Part shown: piece after piece, positions 1-10,790 of the stretch
Position numbering within the stretch: the stretch's first letter is position 1
Layout: each line of letters starts with the position of its first letter
DNA from: Moniliella sp. 'wahieum'
Lineage: Eukaryota > Basidiomycota > Moniliellomycetes > Moniliellales > Moniliellaceae
NCBI GenBank assembly: GCA_003971905.1
Contig: RSEE01000119.1
Location: 62,001 to 126,000, forward strand
DNA: 64,000 bases
Direction of reading: 5' to 3'
Program-made: the position numbers and the translations under genes
The notes under the pieces: model-generated
Database searches by the model: none
What the model saw: the letters and a program-made list of their open reading frames with translations, nothing else
What the model was told of the DNA's origin: nothing

Positions 1-2929
1 GGCTGGTTTCCGATGCATTGGCTTGGCGGTCCAGCTCCTCCAGTACTGCATAAGCCAACAGCGCTGACGCTTGGTACTCTTCAAACTCGGCGGCCTCGGC
101 AAGGGACCACCTGACCGACAGGGGATGGGACGGGGCGCGGACTCGGGCGGAGTGTGGACGAGCGGTACATAAGCCGGCACAGGCGAGGTCGGCGAGGAAG
201 CCGAGACTTGCTCAGGTCCGCCAGAGGACTGGCGAGAGGATTCCACAATCTTGACTGTCGTCCCAGCCGGGGCGGGAACCCAAACGGGGGTGAGCGAGCG
301 ACGAGGAGACCGAGGGCGCATTGGGTTTGTGACGACTTTGGGAGGAGACGATGGTCGATGCATGCCTTTCAAGGCTGCTTGGTGGGTAAGACGGCGTGGT
401 ATCCAAGACTGGGGCGGGAATGGTGGTGTCTACGGCGGGGGGGGGGCGGGTGGGGGCCTCGTCCTCAATCGCGCTGACCATGGGCGGCGCCAGTGATGGC
501 TCCCCATCATCCATACGCTCTGATGCAATGCTCGGGACATCAGCCGTTGAGCGTTTGGAAGGCGGCGACGAGTCTTGCTGAATGGTGGATGGTTCGGGAG
601 CGGCAAGAGCCACACCAGACGAACCTGGTCCAGCAGAAGTAGGGGTCGAGCATACCTGAGGCGAGGGATGGGACGCCGCGGGGGCGTGGGCATGGGGAGG
701 CCAGGCCAGACGGTGCCGATGGCAGGGGTTCTGCAATTGAGGCCATCCCGCTCGTTGCCGCATGACTCTGTTCTCTGTCAATCAGAGCCGAAGCTGTGGA
801 GCGCGTAAGGGACGAGGAGGGTAAGCGTCGACCGGTCCATGATCCCGGACCGAAGCTGTAGCAAAGTCGGTAGCGACCACCCCACTGGACAGCGACGGGC
901 TAGTCTCGGGCACGGCTGGTGCGAGTAGCCGGTGTGGTGGCCCGCGGAGTAGGACGGGCGGTGCTTGCTTTCCTCCTGTAGGAGGGAGATGGAGGTGTTT
1001 GAGGACGAGCCGTATACTGGACTCCCATGGAGCGGGCCACGAGGCAACGGTGCATGCGACTGCAACGAGCGGTTTTGAGCGGCCTCGTAAGCAGCAAGGC
1101 GAGCCTTCACGCTTCCTGGGCATATGCTGGTTTGGGTGTATGCCTGCTCCTTCATTCCAGGGAATGAGAAGTACCAGCGGAAAGGTCGTGTGTGGGCTCT
1201 TGCACCGTGGGCAACCCCACGAGCGCGGGGGCAGAGGGAGACGATAGCGATGACTGGTGACTGTGGGTGTGGTGGTTCAGCGTTCGAGCCTTGCGACAGA
1301 TCTCTTTCCCACTGGACTTGCTCGAGGGAATCGAGGGACAAGATCCATGCTTTCGCTGGTATCCATGCTCTGTTCTCGGGCATGCCCGCATCCGACATGC
1401 GTGCATCCTCATCAGAGTGGCCCTGGCGGGAGCACGTGTCCTGGTCTTCCTCATCCAAGTCCATCGCGCCATGTGCATCCGGGCCCGGATACTCGTCCGA
1501 AAGGAAAGTCTGACCCAGGTTCTGACCGGGCAGGCAGTGAAGTTGTACCTTCAAATAAGCTGCTAACCTCCTCTGGGTTGTCCCCTGTTGCGGCAACCGC
1601 TTGTCGGTACTTGTCCAACAGACGGACACGCTCCTTTTCCGCAGTCGCTTCGTCCTTTTCCCTCCGACGGCGGGCGCGAGATTGGGGGGTTTCATCAGAG
1701 ACTTCGTCGGTGTCCGGATCATCCGACTCGCCTTCGTCAAAGTCCAAGTTGGGACGGAGCCCAAGGAAAGACTCGTCAAAGTTGCGCGTGTCCTCTTGAT
1801 TGCAAGGATCCGTGTGTGGGACATAGGGAGGGATGTACCGGCGGTAGTGAATGTGGTCCCATTCAATCATGCCAAAGTACGGATGACGTTTCAGTCTGGG
1901 CTCCTGTAGGCGCAAGCCAGGGTCCTTTTGCAGCAAGCCACGGAGGAAGCCGCGGGTATCCTGGTCCCACGCTGTAGGGTCGTACCCCCTCGACGTGGGC
2001 TCAGGGAACGAGAGAGGTTCCCGCAGCACACGCACATACATCTCAGTGTGGCTCTCCCCAGCAAAGGGAGTGTACCCAGCCAGCATTTCATACAGCATTG
2101 TTCCAAAACTCCACCAATCCACTTGGTAACTGTACGCCTGGCCGGAGATGACCTCGGGGGCAAGGTACTCGGCTGTGCCACAGAAGGTGGACGTCATCTC
2201 GGCCAAATTGTCCTTGGGAAGCTTGTTGTTCTCCTCCTGCAGACTCTTGGAACTGGTATCAGAAGGCAGCAACCAGTGCGGCGATCGAACCTCCACTCCA
2301 GCACGAGGGAATTCTTTCGACAGGCCAAAGTCGGACAAAACAATATGGCCGTCTTGGCCAATTAACACATTCTCTGGCTTGAGATCGCGGTATATGATGC
2401 CAGCTCCATGCAGGGCCTCGACACCTTCTGCAATCTCAGCAGCGTAGAAGCGAGCTCGATCGGTGCCAAGACGGCCCCAACGAGCCAGCTGGGTAGCCAG
2501 GTCACCCCCAGGGTGAAAGTCCATGACAAGGTAAAGGTTGAGGGCATCGTGGAAGCTGTACCACAGCTTGACAATGAAGGGAAGCCCGTTCCCGGGCACG
2601 GGTCTCCGCTGGAAGAGGCGGAGGAGGTGCGGGCTAAGACAGCCTGCTCAGTAAGGGTATGGTGCAGTTCCTGGTGCGCAAGAACATGACGCTTCTGAAT
2701 GGCCTTGAGAGCGAAAACATCGTTAGTTTTCCGTTGGCGTACGAGCAAGACCTGGGTGCAAATAGAAGTCAGCAAGTCGGGCGTCAGGTGCGGCCGCTGG
2801 GCGCTGCCGGGACGGGGTTGGGGGACATACCTTGCCCGCACAGCCCTTTCCAAGCACGCGCACCAGCTCAAAGTCGTCGATCGAGACGGGTGGAGGGTGG
2901 GGGTGGTAACGAGGGGGTGGAGGGCGCAT
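1..2929 (-). CDS. AGC-family Ser/Thr protein kinase, C-terminus beyond the window edge
   Basis: A serine/threonine kinase of the AGC group, closest in feel to YPK/SCH9-type kinases; the exact subfamily is not settled. Visible in order on minus: glycine loop 'GKGCAGK', catalytic Lys in 'DVFALKAIQK', 'YRDLKPENVL', 'LSDFGLSK', activation segment 'STFCGTAEYLAPEV', then 'VDWWSFGTMLYEML' and an AGC tail with 'NFDESFLG'. An intron with donor GTATGT lies at 2752-2830 and restores the kinase frame exactly. The start at 2929 is the first in-frame ATG after a stop; an upstream exon is possible. Beyond the kinase a long Ser/Pro-rich tail runs left in changing frames, and a frame ending 'EELDRQANASETS' is still open at base 1, so the gene continues outside. 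The frame breaks near 2610 without a splice signal, as in many genes of this window. Family confident, ends uncertain. Confidence 0.8.
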
Positions 2930-3557
2930 GGGGCGCAGCAGGCGGCGCAAGCATCTGCGGCGGCGATGTGTTCATCGGTGCACAGTACGCTTTAGTGGGC
3001 GGCGGCTGCGGCCATGGCCGGGGGGGGGGAGTGGGGGCGGGGACGGTGGGGGCAAGGAACGTCGAGCGGGGCGGGGGGGCGGTGGTGGTGGAGGCGATGG
3101 GGAGGGGGGGGGTGCGGCGGGGGCCCGGCGGCTGCTTCCAGACGGGGGGGCGTGGCCGGTCGGTCGGATGCAGATGGCAGAGGAAGCAAGCGGAGGCAGT
3201 CTTATTAATTAGGCGCGCTAAACACGCTGCACAACCCAGCCCTCGTCTGGGCACTCCGACTCTGCTCGCCGCCGCCCCCTGCGCTCGCCCCAGCACTGCC
3301 CCCGTGCCCCGCCTCACCCGCGCGCGCCGCCCGTGTCTGCACCCCCCGATCACCTGACCGCGCGCTTCACATCGGTGCAACTCCCGCCGCTGGCGCCCGG
3401 CTGCGCACCCACGAGCACTAGTAAGCGTTCGTTTAACGTTGAACCCACTACCCACTACCTACGGCCCACTCCCGTCCCATCCCTGCCTCTCCTCGCTCCG
3501 CACCCGCCCCACCCATCCCTCCGTCCAACCCAAGGTCCAGTGCATTCACGCCGCCTG
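2930..3557. other. Spacer between two minus-strand genes, GC-rich
   Basis: Very GC-rich with long G runs (3010-3160) that give proline-rich translations on minus without recognisable domains. It probably holds the promoter and 5' leader of the AGC kinase, perhaps with a missed first exon. Nothing else is supported. Confidence 0.4.
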
Positions 3558-4272
3558 CTACCAGTCGCCCCCGCCAAAGTCCATGTCGCCGCCCCCATAG
3601 TCTCCGTTGTCCATCTGGCCATTGTCAAACCCTTGCTGGTACGCGTCATCCTCCCGGTCGTCTGCCCGCCCTCGTCAGTCAGTCGCGTGCCCCGCATCCT
3701 GCATCCCACCTCAGACGGAACAGCCAACGTACCCAGCGCATTCTCCAAAAGCATACCCCCGAGCAACCCACCGCCCAGACCCAGCGCTGGCCCCCCATCG
3801 GGCCCATGCCGCCTCCGCCTCCGCCTCCAAACAGCCCGTGGCGCCTGGGCGGCTGCGCTTGCACAATCACAGGCTGCTGAGGGCGGTACTGCTGCTGCGG
3901 GTGGGCGTACCCCTGCGGCGCATAGCCCTGCGGTGCGTAGCCTTGGGGCGCATAGCCCTGAGCCTGACGTTGAGGTGCGCCGTGGCTGGGTGGCGGGCCA
4001 GGAGGAGGCGCATAGGTTTGACCTTGACCGCCCTGCTGCGCTTGTTCGTCCAATGGGTGCACCCAGATGGAGCGAGGAGGGGTGGCACGCGTGTCGACGT
4101 AGAACCAACGGTTGTACTGCGTGTTGAACTGCTTGGTCCACCCGGGCGGGAGAGGGCGCTTGTCCTCTCCCGGCTGGGCCGAAGGCGCAGAGGGGGCCGG
4201 AGAGGCCTGTTGCTGGTAGGCAGGCGGAGCCCCGCTGGCGGAGCTTTTCTTCGAGTGGGAAAAGAGACCCAT
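3558..4272 (-). CDS. WW-domain protein with GYAPQ repeats and Gly-rich hydrophobic tail
   Basis: A small protein beginning MGLFSHSKKS with a WW domain at about residues 38-72 ('LPPGWTKQFNTQYNRWFYVD'), the second Trp being replaced in an 'RSIWVHP' context. It then has tandem GYAPQ repeats, a poly-Gly stretch, a glycine-zipper-like segment 'LGLGGGLLGGMLLENAL' and an acidic Gly/Asp tail ending GGGDW. An intron at 3662-3732 (donor GTACGT, branch CTGAC, acceptor GGGCAG) joins ENAL to the acidic tail in exact phase, which fixes the stop at 3558. One base is out of register near 3803 at a run of six G. The arrangement of WW domain, Gln/Tyr/Pro-rich middle and Gly-zipper tail recurs in fungal proteins of unknown job; WW domains bind proline motifs. 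Function not assigned. Confidence 0.8.
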
Positions 4273-5884
4273 GCGGTTGTGAGGGATACGGTGGTGGCGA
4301 CGAGGCAAGTCAAGGGCTGAGCCATGGGCCTTACTGGCCCCTCCAGCCCCAGACCCGGTCAGGCCTGAGCGCCTGAACGCCTGAGCCTCAGGCTGGTCAG
4401 GTACGAGAGAGAGTATTTGCCAAGCCAAGCCCCCGCACTTAGCGCTTGCGTGTTGCCGCACAGGGCTGTGCAGTGCGGCCGGTGACGTAAGGCAATGGGG
4501 GCTCAGCCAGAGCGCTTAGGCTGAGCTCAGCACCAGCCCAGAAGCGATGCTGTGAAATAATGCAGAAGCGGTCGCCACCGCAGCTGCGTTCCTCGTATTA
4601 TTCACTGCTTGCAGAGAGTTGGTGCCCACATGGGATGTCACCATGTCACCGTCACTTTTCAGTCACTTGCAAAGTCACGAATCTCTAGTCACTAGTGCGA
4701 CTCGGGAGCACCACTGGGGACTCTGCGGCATCAGCGTTGCAATGCAGCCTTCGGACAAGGCGTGAAGCTTGAAGCTTGAAGGCGAAGTGGTGAGCCGCAA
4801 GTCTTCAAGCAACATCTCATTGCGAGGAGCAAAACAGGTCAAGAAAGGAAGCAGAGGCGTACCTTTATACAAGGCGTGGAGACAACGCTGTGAGCCGCAA
4901 GCCTCCCCTCAAGCTTCAAGCCCTATTGAAGCTTGAACGTCTAAAGGAAAGGAGACTGGAGACGGAAAATAGGGATGGGGCGAGCACAGGGGATGCTCAG
5001 CCTCTGCGAGCGGAAGTCGTCTGACTAAAAGCGAGCTTCACCAGGAGCTTCATCGATCCTTCAAGCTTCATCCTGCTCCAAACAACCTGAGGGCCGCGCA
5101 GGTGAACCCTATATAGCACTACCCTCCCGCAGCAACCAGTGTTGCCCAAGCTTCAAGGCCATTCCCTCAATCTCATATTTTTCCAAGAGAGCTTGGAAAA
5201 AGTGCAAATAGACTGAAACCCCCTTTGGGTTCGTTGAACGTTGAACGTGTTGACGTTATCAACGAGCACTAAAAGGTTAAGAGGGTGTTATAACAGCCTA
5301 CTATAAGGACCCGCCGGGTAGGGCGGTCCAAGTGACTATAGCAGAGACTGATATGATTTGTCGATCGATCGCGCACACAAGACAAACAAAGGGAGCGGGA
5401 GTAGTAGATATCAACCGCATCACAAAAGAGAGACAGGAGGTTGGATGTGGTGGAAGGGTGGCGGTGGCGGTGGCCACGATCATCCGTCTTGTTCTCATTC
5501 TTGGGGGGTATTGATATTGATCCCTGGTCCAGATCCACATTCAACGTTTATTAACGTTCAGCGACGGCGAAGATGGCATGGAGGGGGGATGTGGATGGCA
5601 TGGACAGGGGGTTGGCGTGAGAGTCAGTGCGTGGCCCACTGTACTCACTGCCGATGGGCCAGCAGGTGGGACGGGGAATTTCAGCCCTGCGTAGCCCCAC
5701 CGCGTGGCTTGTGGGCCGCGTGATGCGTGACGTGTGATTTGTCCACACTTGGTCCTTTCTTCCCACGACCACAAAGCAGCGACGGGCGACTGGTGATGGA
5801 GAGGCTCCGGTACCAGGCTGCCTCCCGCCGCCATCCACGCCGTCCCTCACGCACCCCGCTGCCGTCCACACCGCCACCACCGCC
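4273..5884. other. Divergent spacer with AAGCTTG and AACGTTG heptads
   Basis: About 1.6 kb between the minus-strand WW gene and the plus-strand PAK gene. It holds AAGCTTG repeats at 4765-4778, related AAGCTT words near 4910-4935 and 5055-5065, and AACGTTG at 5237-5249. Small ORFs at 5269-5560 show no domain or codon signature I trust. It presumably contains both promoters. Confidence 0.4.
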
Positions 5885-8490
5885 ATGCCCACCACCGTAG
5901 GCCCCCCCACACGCACCCCTAAACCTGTCCCCGCTGACTGGCGCACCTCTACCGCCAGCCTTGGGGCCGTCTCGCCCGGCCTGGTGGATCTGAGCGTCGG
6001 TGTACCCTCCCGCTCGGCCTGGCTACGGTTCACGGCGACCGTCAGCGGCAAGTGGGATGGTTTCCCCTCTTCCCTCCAGTCCCTACGCCCCCCCCGCGGC
6101 CGAAGACTACTTTACGCCCCGCCGGACCATGCAGGCGCCGACGTTGGGTACGCCTCCCTTCTCCCCAGTCGCTCTCACCAATCGCCCGTGGCTCGCCACA
6201 GGCGCAACAGCAGCCAAGGACGCAACCTGAAGACCGTTCTGGGAGGAATGTTGGGTGGAAGTGCGTGCCTTCCTTGTTGTCCTCTTTAGTGCGTGGTAGA
6301 TACTGATGCAGCTTGTTCGGACGCGTGCGAGCAGATGTTTTTTCCACCCCATCCATCCCTCTTTCTCCTTGCCCAATCCCTTCGTCGACGCCCTGACATC
6401 TCAACACCCTATCATCCCGTGCACGTCCACCACGTTGGCATCGATTCGAACACAGGCCTCCTCACTGGCACCCCTCCCGAGTGGCAGGCCCTTCTGAATG
6501 ACTCGGGCATCTCTCAGCACGAACAGGCCGAGCACCCTGAAACAATGCGTGCCATTGTTGCCGTCTATACTGACCATCAATCCATTGTCGATGGCATCCC
6601 GCTCATCTCCGATCCCGTGTGGAACAAACTGGGCCAAGCCCACCCCGCTCACCCTTGGCGCCCGTCCATTCCCCCCCTACCTCCGTCACGGTTGAATCCT
6701 ACCCCTCCAGTACCTCTTACGAAACCAGTCGAAGGACCAAAACAGGGCACTCGGCCTCTGCCCCCTGTGAATGAGAATGGAAGTGCGGATGCAACGTCTC
6801 CTCTCCAGGTGCCTCCCACCAACACTCCTCGTTCACCTGCGGCTTCCCCTTCGCTCCAAAGCTCCTTGCCCGGGCGTCCTTCCTCTCTGCTTCCCCTACT
6901 TCCCCCGGCCCGGCCGGGGGTGATACCCACCCAGACGTGCCCCGTTTGTGACCAAATCGGCTTCCACTGGGTCTGAAAGCGCAGCAAATGGCCCTCCGGC
7001 TCGGCCAACTGTAACTGTAGTCCCAACAACTCCGGCTGCAGTTCCAAACCCTCCTCCCATTGTCGTACCTTCCGCCCCCCACCTTACATCCATCCTCTTG
7101 CCAGCCTCCCTTCTTCTCCCATATCCCCCTCCACGAGCTCGCCTGTCGAATCTCAACCGTCCAAGCCCAGTCCTAAGCCTCTGCCAGCCCCACTCTCGTT
7201 TGGTGACTTGGGCTCGGCCTTATCCAACGATGGAGGTGGATCCTCTGCCCGCATGGAAGACCAATCCGCCCTTCCTGCTATGACCAAGAAGGCACCTGAT
7301 CCTGCCCCGCTCTCGACCGCCCGTGGCGGCGGACCTGGGTCAAGAAGCGGATCGCCTACCAAAAGCCCAGTAGTGCCGATGTCTTCGCCCTCGCCCGCGG
7401 AACGGAACCCCCGGCCCGTGCTGACCAAAGTTCCTCCCCCCAATACGAACCCTACGCTGCCTTCCCCCACGCGTGCCCAAGGGGATCAAAGTGCGTCCTG
7501 CCCCACCGCCGCCCCCTCCTCCAAAGGGTCCGCTTCCCCCTGTTCCCAACCAGGCGGTAGCGCGGGCAACCCTGCCCCTGCTGGCCCGTCGCACGAAGAG
7601 GTGGTGGCGCAATTGCAGCGCATTGCTCGCCTGGCGATCCTCGAGAAATCTATCGCTCCTTCCGCAAGATTGGCCAGGGGGCATCGGGCGGCGTCTACAC
7701 CGCCTACACCCGCACCCACGACTGGTCGCGATCAAGCAGATGAACCTTGCGACCCAGCCCAAGCAGGACTTGATTATCAATGAGATCCTCGTCATGCGCG
7801 AAAGCCAGCACCCAAATTTGGTCAACTTTATCGATGCCTTTCTCGTCACGAGCAAGGAGCTGGAGGAACTGTGGGTGGTGATGGAGTACATGGATGGCGG
7901 CCCCCTCACCGACCTGATCACGTACGCTGTCCTCTCCGAGGCGCAAATTGCTACGGTCGCCCAAGAAATCTTGCGCGGCTTGCAGCACCTCCATCTGCAC
8001 GGAGTAATCCACCGGGACATCAAATCGGACAATGTTTTGCTGTCGCGCGGGGGGGATCAAGTTGACAGACTTTGGGTTCTGTGCCAAGCTCGGGCAGGGG
8101 AGTGGCGAACGAACTACGATGGTGGGCACGCCGTATTGGATGGCACCCGAGGTGGTGTCACGCAAAGCGTATGGAGCCAAGGTGGACATTTGGTCGCTTG
8201 GCATCCTGACCATCGAGATGGTGGATGGTGAGCCGCCGTACATGCACGAGAATCCGCTCAAGGCGCTCTACCTGATCGCCACTCATGGCACGCCACGTCT
8301 GACCCGCCACCCTGAGCGCCTGTCGCTGTCTCTTCGCAACTTTCTCAGCTCCAGCTTGCAGGTCGATCCAACCCTTCGCCCTGACGCCGCGACGTTGCTG
8401 ACCAGCCCCTTTTTGCAACGCGCGCTCCCCACCTCTTCCCTGGCCCCGGCGCTCAAATTGGCCCGTGACCAGGCAAAATTGGTCCATTAA
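5885..8490 (+). CDS. p21-activated kinase (PAK/Ste20-type) with CRIB domain
   Basis: Effector kinase of Cdc42/Rac GTPases that feeds MAP-kinase and polarity pathways. Order: a Ser/Pro-rich N-terminus; a CRIB/p21-binding domain at about 6390-6590 ('[16 protein letters not shown]', then '[17 protein letters not shown]'); a long Pro-rich linker with '[15 protein letters not shown]'; and a C-terminal Ste20-family kinase domain from about 7640. Kinase motifs seen: '[12 protein letters not shown]', 'VAIKQMNL', '[16 protein letters not shown]', '[11 protein letters not shown]', '[11 protein letters not shown]', '[13 protein letters not shown]', '[15 protein letters not shown]'. I see no PH domain, which favours Ste20 over Cla4. 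A probable intron starts with GTGCGT near 6257 and ends near 6332, just before the CRIB domain. Several one-base frame changes are needed, one at a run of seven G (8049-8055). All catalytic residues survive, so indel errors are likelier than a pseudogene. Confidence 0.85.
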
Positions 8491-8946
8491 CCACCTGCAT
8501 GCCATTCTTGCGCTTCTGCTATGCCCTGCTCTTGTCCATGACTGGGTTCCGGGGATCCGCCATCCCTGCATACCATCTGAATTCATCAGCTCTCGACGCA
8601 TGTTGGAATGCCCATAGCCTGGCTCGTTGGTGCTCTGAGGACGAGAGGGGGAAACGGAACTAACTATAACTAACTGGTCGAGAGGCGCTGGATCCCCTGG
8701 GTTACCAAGGCGGGAGCGGCGGAGAATTTGAACGTTTGACCCACTGTTGTTCCTGAGGCTTGGAGCTTGGAGCTTGATCTTTGCAATTTGAAACTTGACC
8801 TTGATGCTCGCATGGTCCAAGATGATGCACAAGCAGGGTCGGTGCAACGGCGGCGCCTTCTTGGAATTTCGATCAGATGCAGTCTCTCAGCGCCCGTTCT
8901 GGGCTCGAAACAAGCACCGCTTCTCTTTCTTCTACAACCCACCGCC
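8491..8946. other. Spacer, promoter side of the GrpE gene
   Basis: No gene seen. AGCTTG-type heptads lie at 8757-8777, about 170 bases before the GrpE start. Confidence 0.4.
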
Positions 8947-9804
8947 ATGCCTGCTGTCCTGCGCCCCGCCCTCCGCCTCGCTGCGCCCTCTGTCCTGCGC
9001 AGCGTTTCTGCCGCTCGGCCTCTGGCCCGCGTCGTGGCCTCTGCTCCTGCCCCTGCCCTGGCCCGTGCGCCCGCATGGCGCTCCTTTGCCACCTCCCCTC
9101 TCCGTGCCGCCGAGGCCGAGAGCGAGCAACCCGCCAATGCCACCGAGAAGGCCGCTGAGAACGACGCTGCCACCGCTGGCGACGAAGAGGTAGCCAAGTT
9201 GCGCAAGCTCGTGGAGGAGCGCGAGAGCCGGATCAAGGACCTCGAGGTGCGTCCCGTTCCTGGTTCCGCCTTGGTGGAATTTCCCCTCTTCGCCGTCTCG
9301 TGTTGTGTTTACTAACCCCTCGGCCTCTGTTGGCCATTTGGCATGTGCAGAAGGCCGTCCTCTACACCAAGGCTGACATGCAGAACCTCGAGCGCCGGAG
9401 CCAGGAGGAAAGCCAAGGCTTCTGATTATGGGATCACGAAGCTGGCCAAGGACCTGACCTCGTCGCTCGACGTTCTCCAGCTGGCGCTGAAGAGTGTTCC
9501 GGAGGCGTTCCGCGAAGCCCCTGCTGATGCTGGCGTGGAGGACCCGCATAAGGCGGTGGCCGAGCTGTACTCCGGCGTGGCCCTGACCCAAAAGGCCATC
9601 CTGGACATGCTCAAGATGCACGGCATCACCTCCTTTGACCCGACCGGCGAGCCATTTGACCCGAACCAGCACGAGGCGCTCTTCCAGGCGCCCGTGCCGG
9701 GCAAGGAGCCGGGTACGGTTCTGTCCGTCTCCAAGGTCGGGTACAAAATCAAGGAGCGTATTCTCCGTCCTGCCGAGGTGGGTGTGGTGCAAGACACGTC
9801 CTAA
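8947..9804 (+). CDS. MGE1: Mitochondrial GrpE nucleotide-exchange factor
   Basis: GrpE homologue of the mitochondrial matrix. It releases ADP from matrix Hsp70 (Ssc1) during protein import and folding. The N-terminus is rich in Arg, Ala and Ser and lacks acids for about 50 residues ('MPAVLRPALRLAAPSVLRSV'), a typical matrix presequence. Then follow an acidic linker, a long helix ('EEVAKLRKLVEERESRIKDLE'), and the GrpE core with 'SDYGITKLAKDLTSSLDVLQ' and the C-terminal beta domain ending in 'RPAEVGVVQD'. An intron at 9247-9350 (donor GTGCGT, branch ACTAAC, acceptor GTGCAG) sits between the helix and the core. One base is out of register near 9400, between 'LERRSQEE' and 'KAKASDYG'. The start at 8947 has a good ACCGCC-ATG context. 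Confidence 0.92.
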
Positions 9805-10790
9805 GACGCTCGCCCAGGCCTGAACCAATCGCCTCCCCAACTGTATCACGGCCCACACTGGGAGAGCGCCTTTGAAATACCAATGCCAAAATGGGGCGCG
9901 TGCCGTTGGCTGGCATCTCCTTTGGCCTTGCCTCGCCCCGCCCCCCTTTACTCCCATCCACCTCTTGCTCTGCTACCCACAACCTCCCCGCATGCATGAC
10001 TCGACCGTGTACGATGTAATCACTACTTTGCTCTTACTCATGAAGCTGGATCGGTTGCTGTTTATCTCACTTGAAGCTTGACGCTTGAGGTGTGGTGCGT
10101 GTGGGCAGGCCATAGGGTGTCATAAATGCGTGCTGCGAAGAACAAAATCTAAATCACACACTTTCTTCTTCACAATTGCCCGCACGGTGGCAGTGTGAGT
10201 AGTGAGTTGCTGGCCAGGGCATGCCACGGCTGGGCCATGCAGGTGCGGGTGGGTCATACCGCTGGAGTCGCGATTAGGCCGGACTGAGTCAAGAGGGCAG
10301 GACTGAGGCGCCAAGCGCTGATAGCTGATAGCGGCTGGGATTGGGACGAAGACGAAGACGAAGACGAGAGGGAGATGGGGACGGGGGCAAGAACAAAGAC
10401 AGAGACAGAAAGACCCAAGCGCAGTTGAGAGCATTGAAGAGTGGAGTGAGAGTGGAGTCGAGATTCGCTTGGCTGGTTTAGCCGCTGGAGGTATTTGCTC
10501 TGCGTGTGGAGAGAGAGCTGAGGAGTTGGAGCCAGCTTTGCAAAGCTTCAAGCTTCAAGTGAAGCGTAACTTGAAGCAGGTCTAGCTTGACACCCTCAAG
10601 TTGAAGCTTCAAGCTTCAAGCTCCACGTCCAATCACGCTGAAGGTCGCAGCTGAATCTCCGCCACTGCCAGCAGCTTTGCGGCCACCATCTGTCGACCCC
10701 TCGATCGAGCCCTCGACTCTGTCAATCGCTCCGGCGTTGGTGCGTCCGCTGAGTCTTGCCTACGCGGCCCGCTGTGTGTCTGCGTGAGCC
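9805..10790. other. Spacer with AAGCTTC heptads
   Basis: No convincing gene. AAGCTTC repeats lie at 10543-10559 and 10604-10617, with further AAGCTT-like words at 10070-10090. A GA/CG-rich tract spans 10345-10420. Confidence 0.4.

Noticed and set aside
10081-10560. A 143-codon minus-strand frame in the spacer after the GrpE gene
   Set aside because: Low-complexity Cys/Pro/Val runs from a GA/CG-rich tract, ending in AAGCTTC heptads; no domain.
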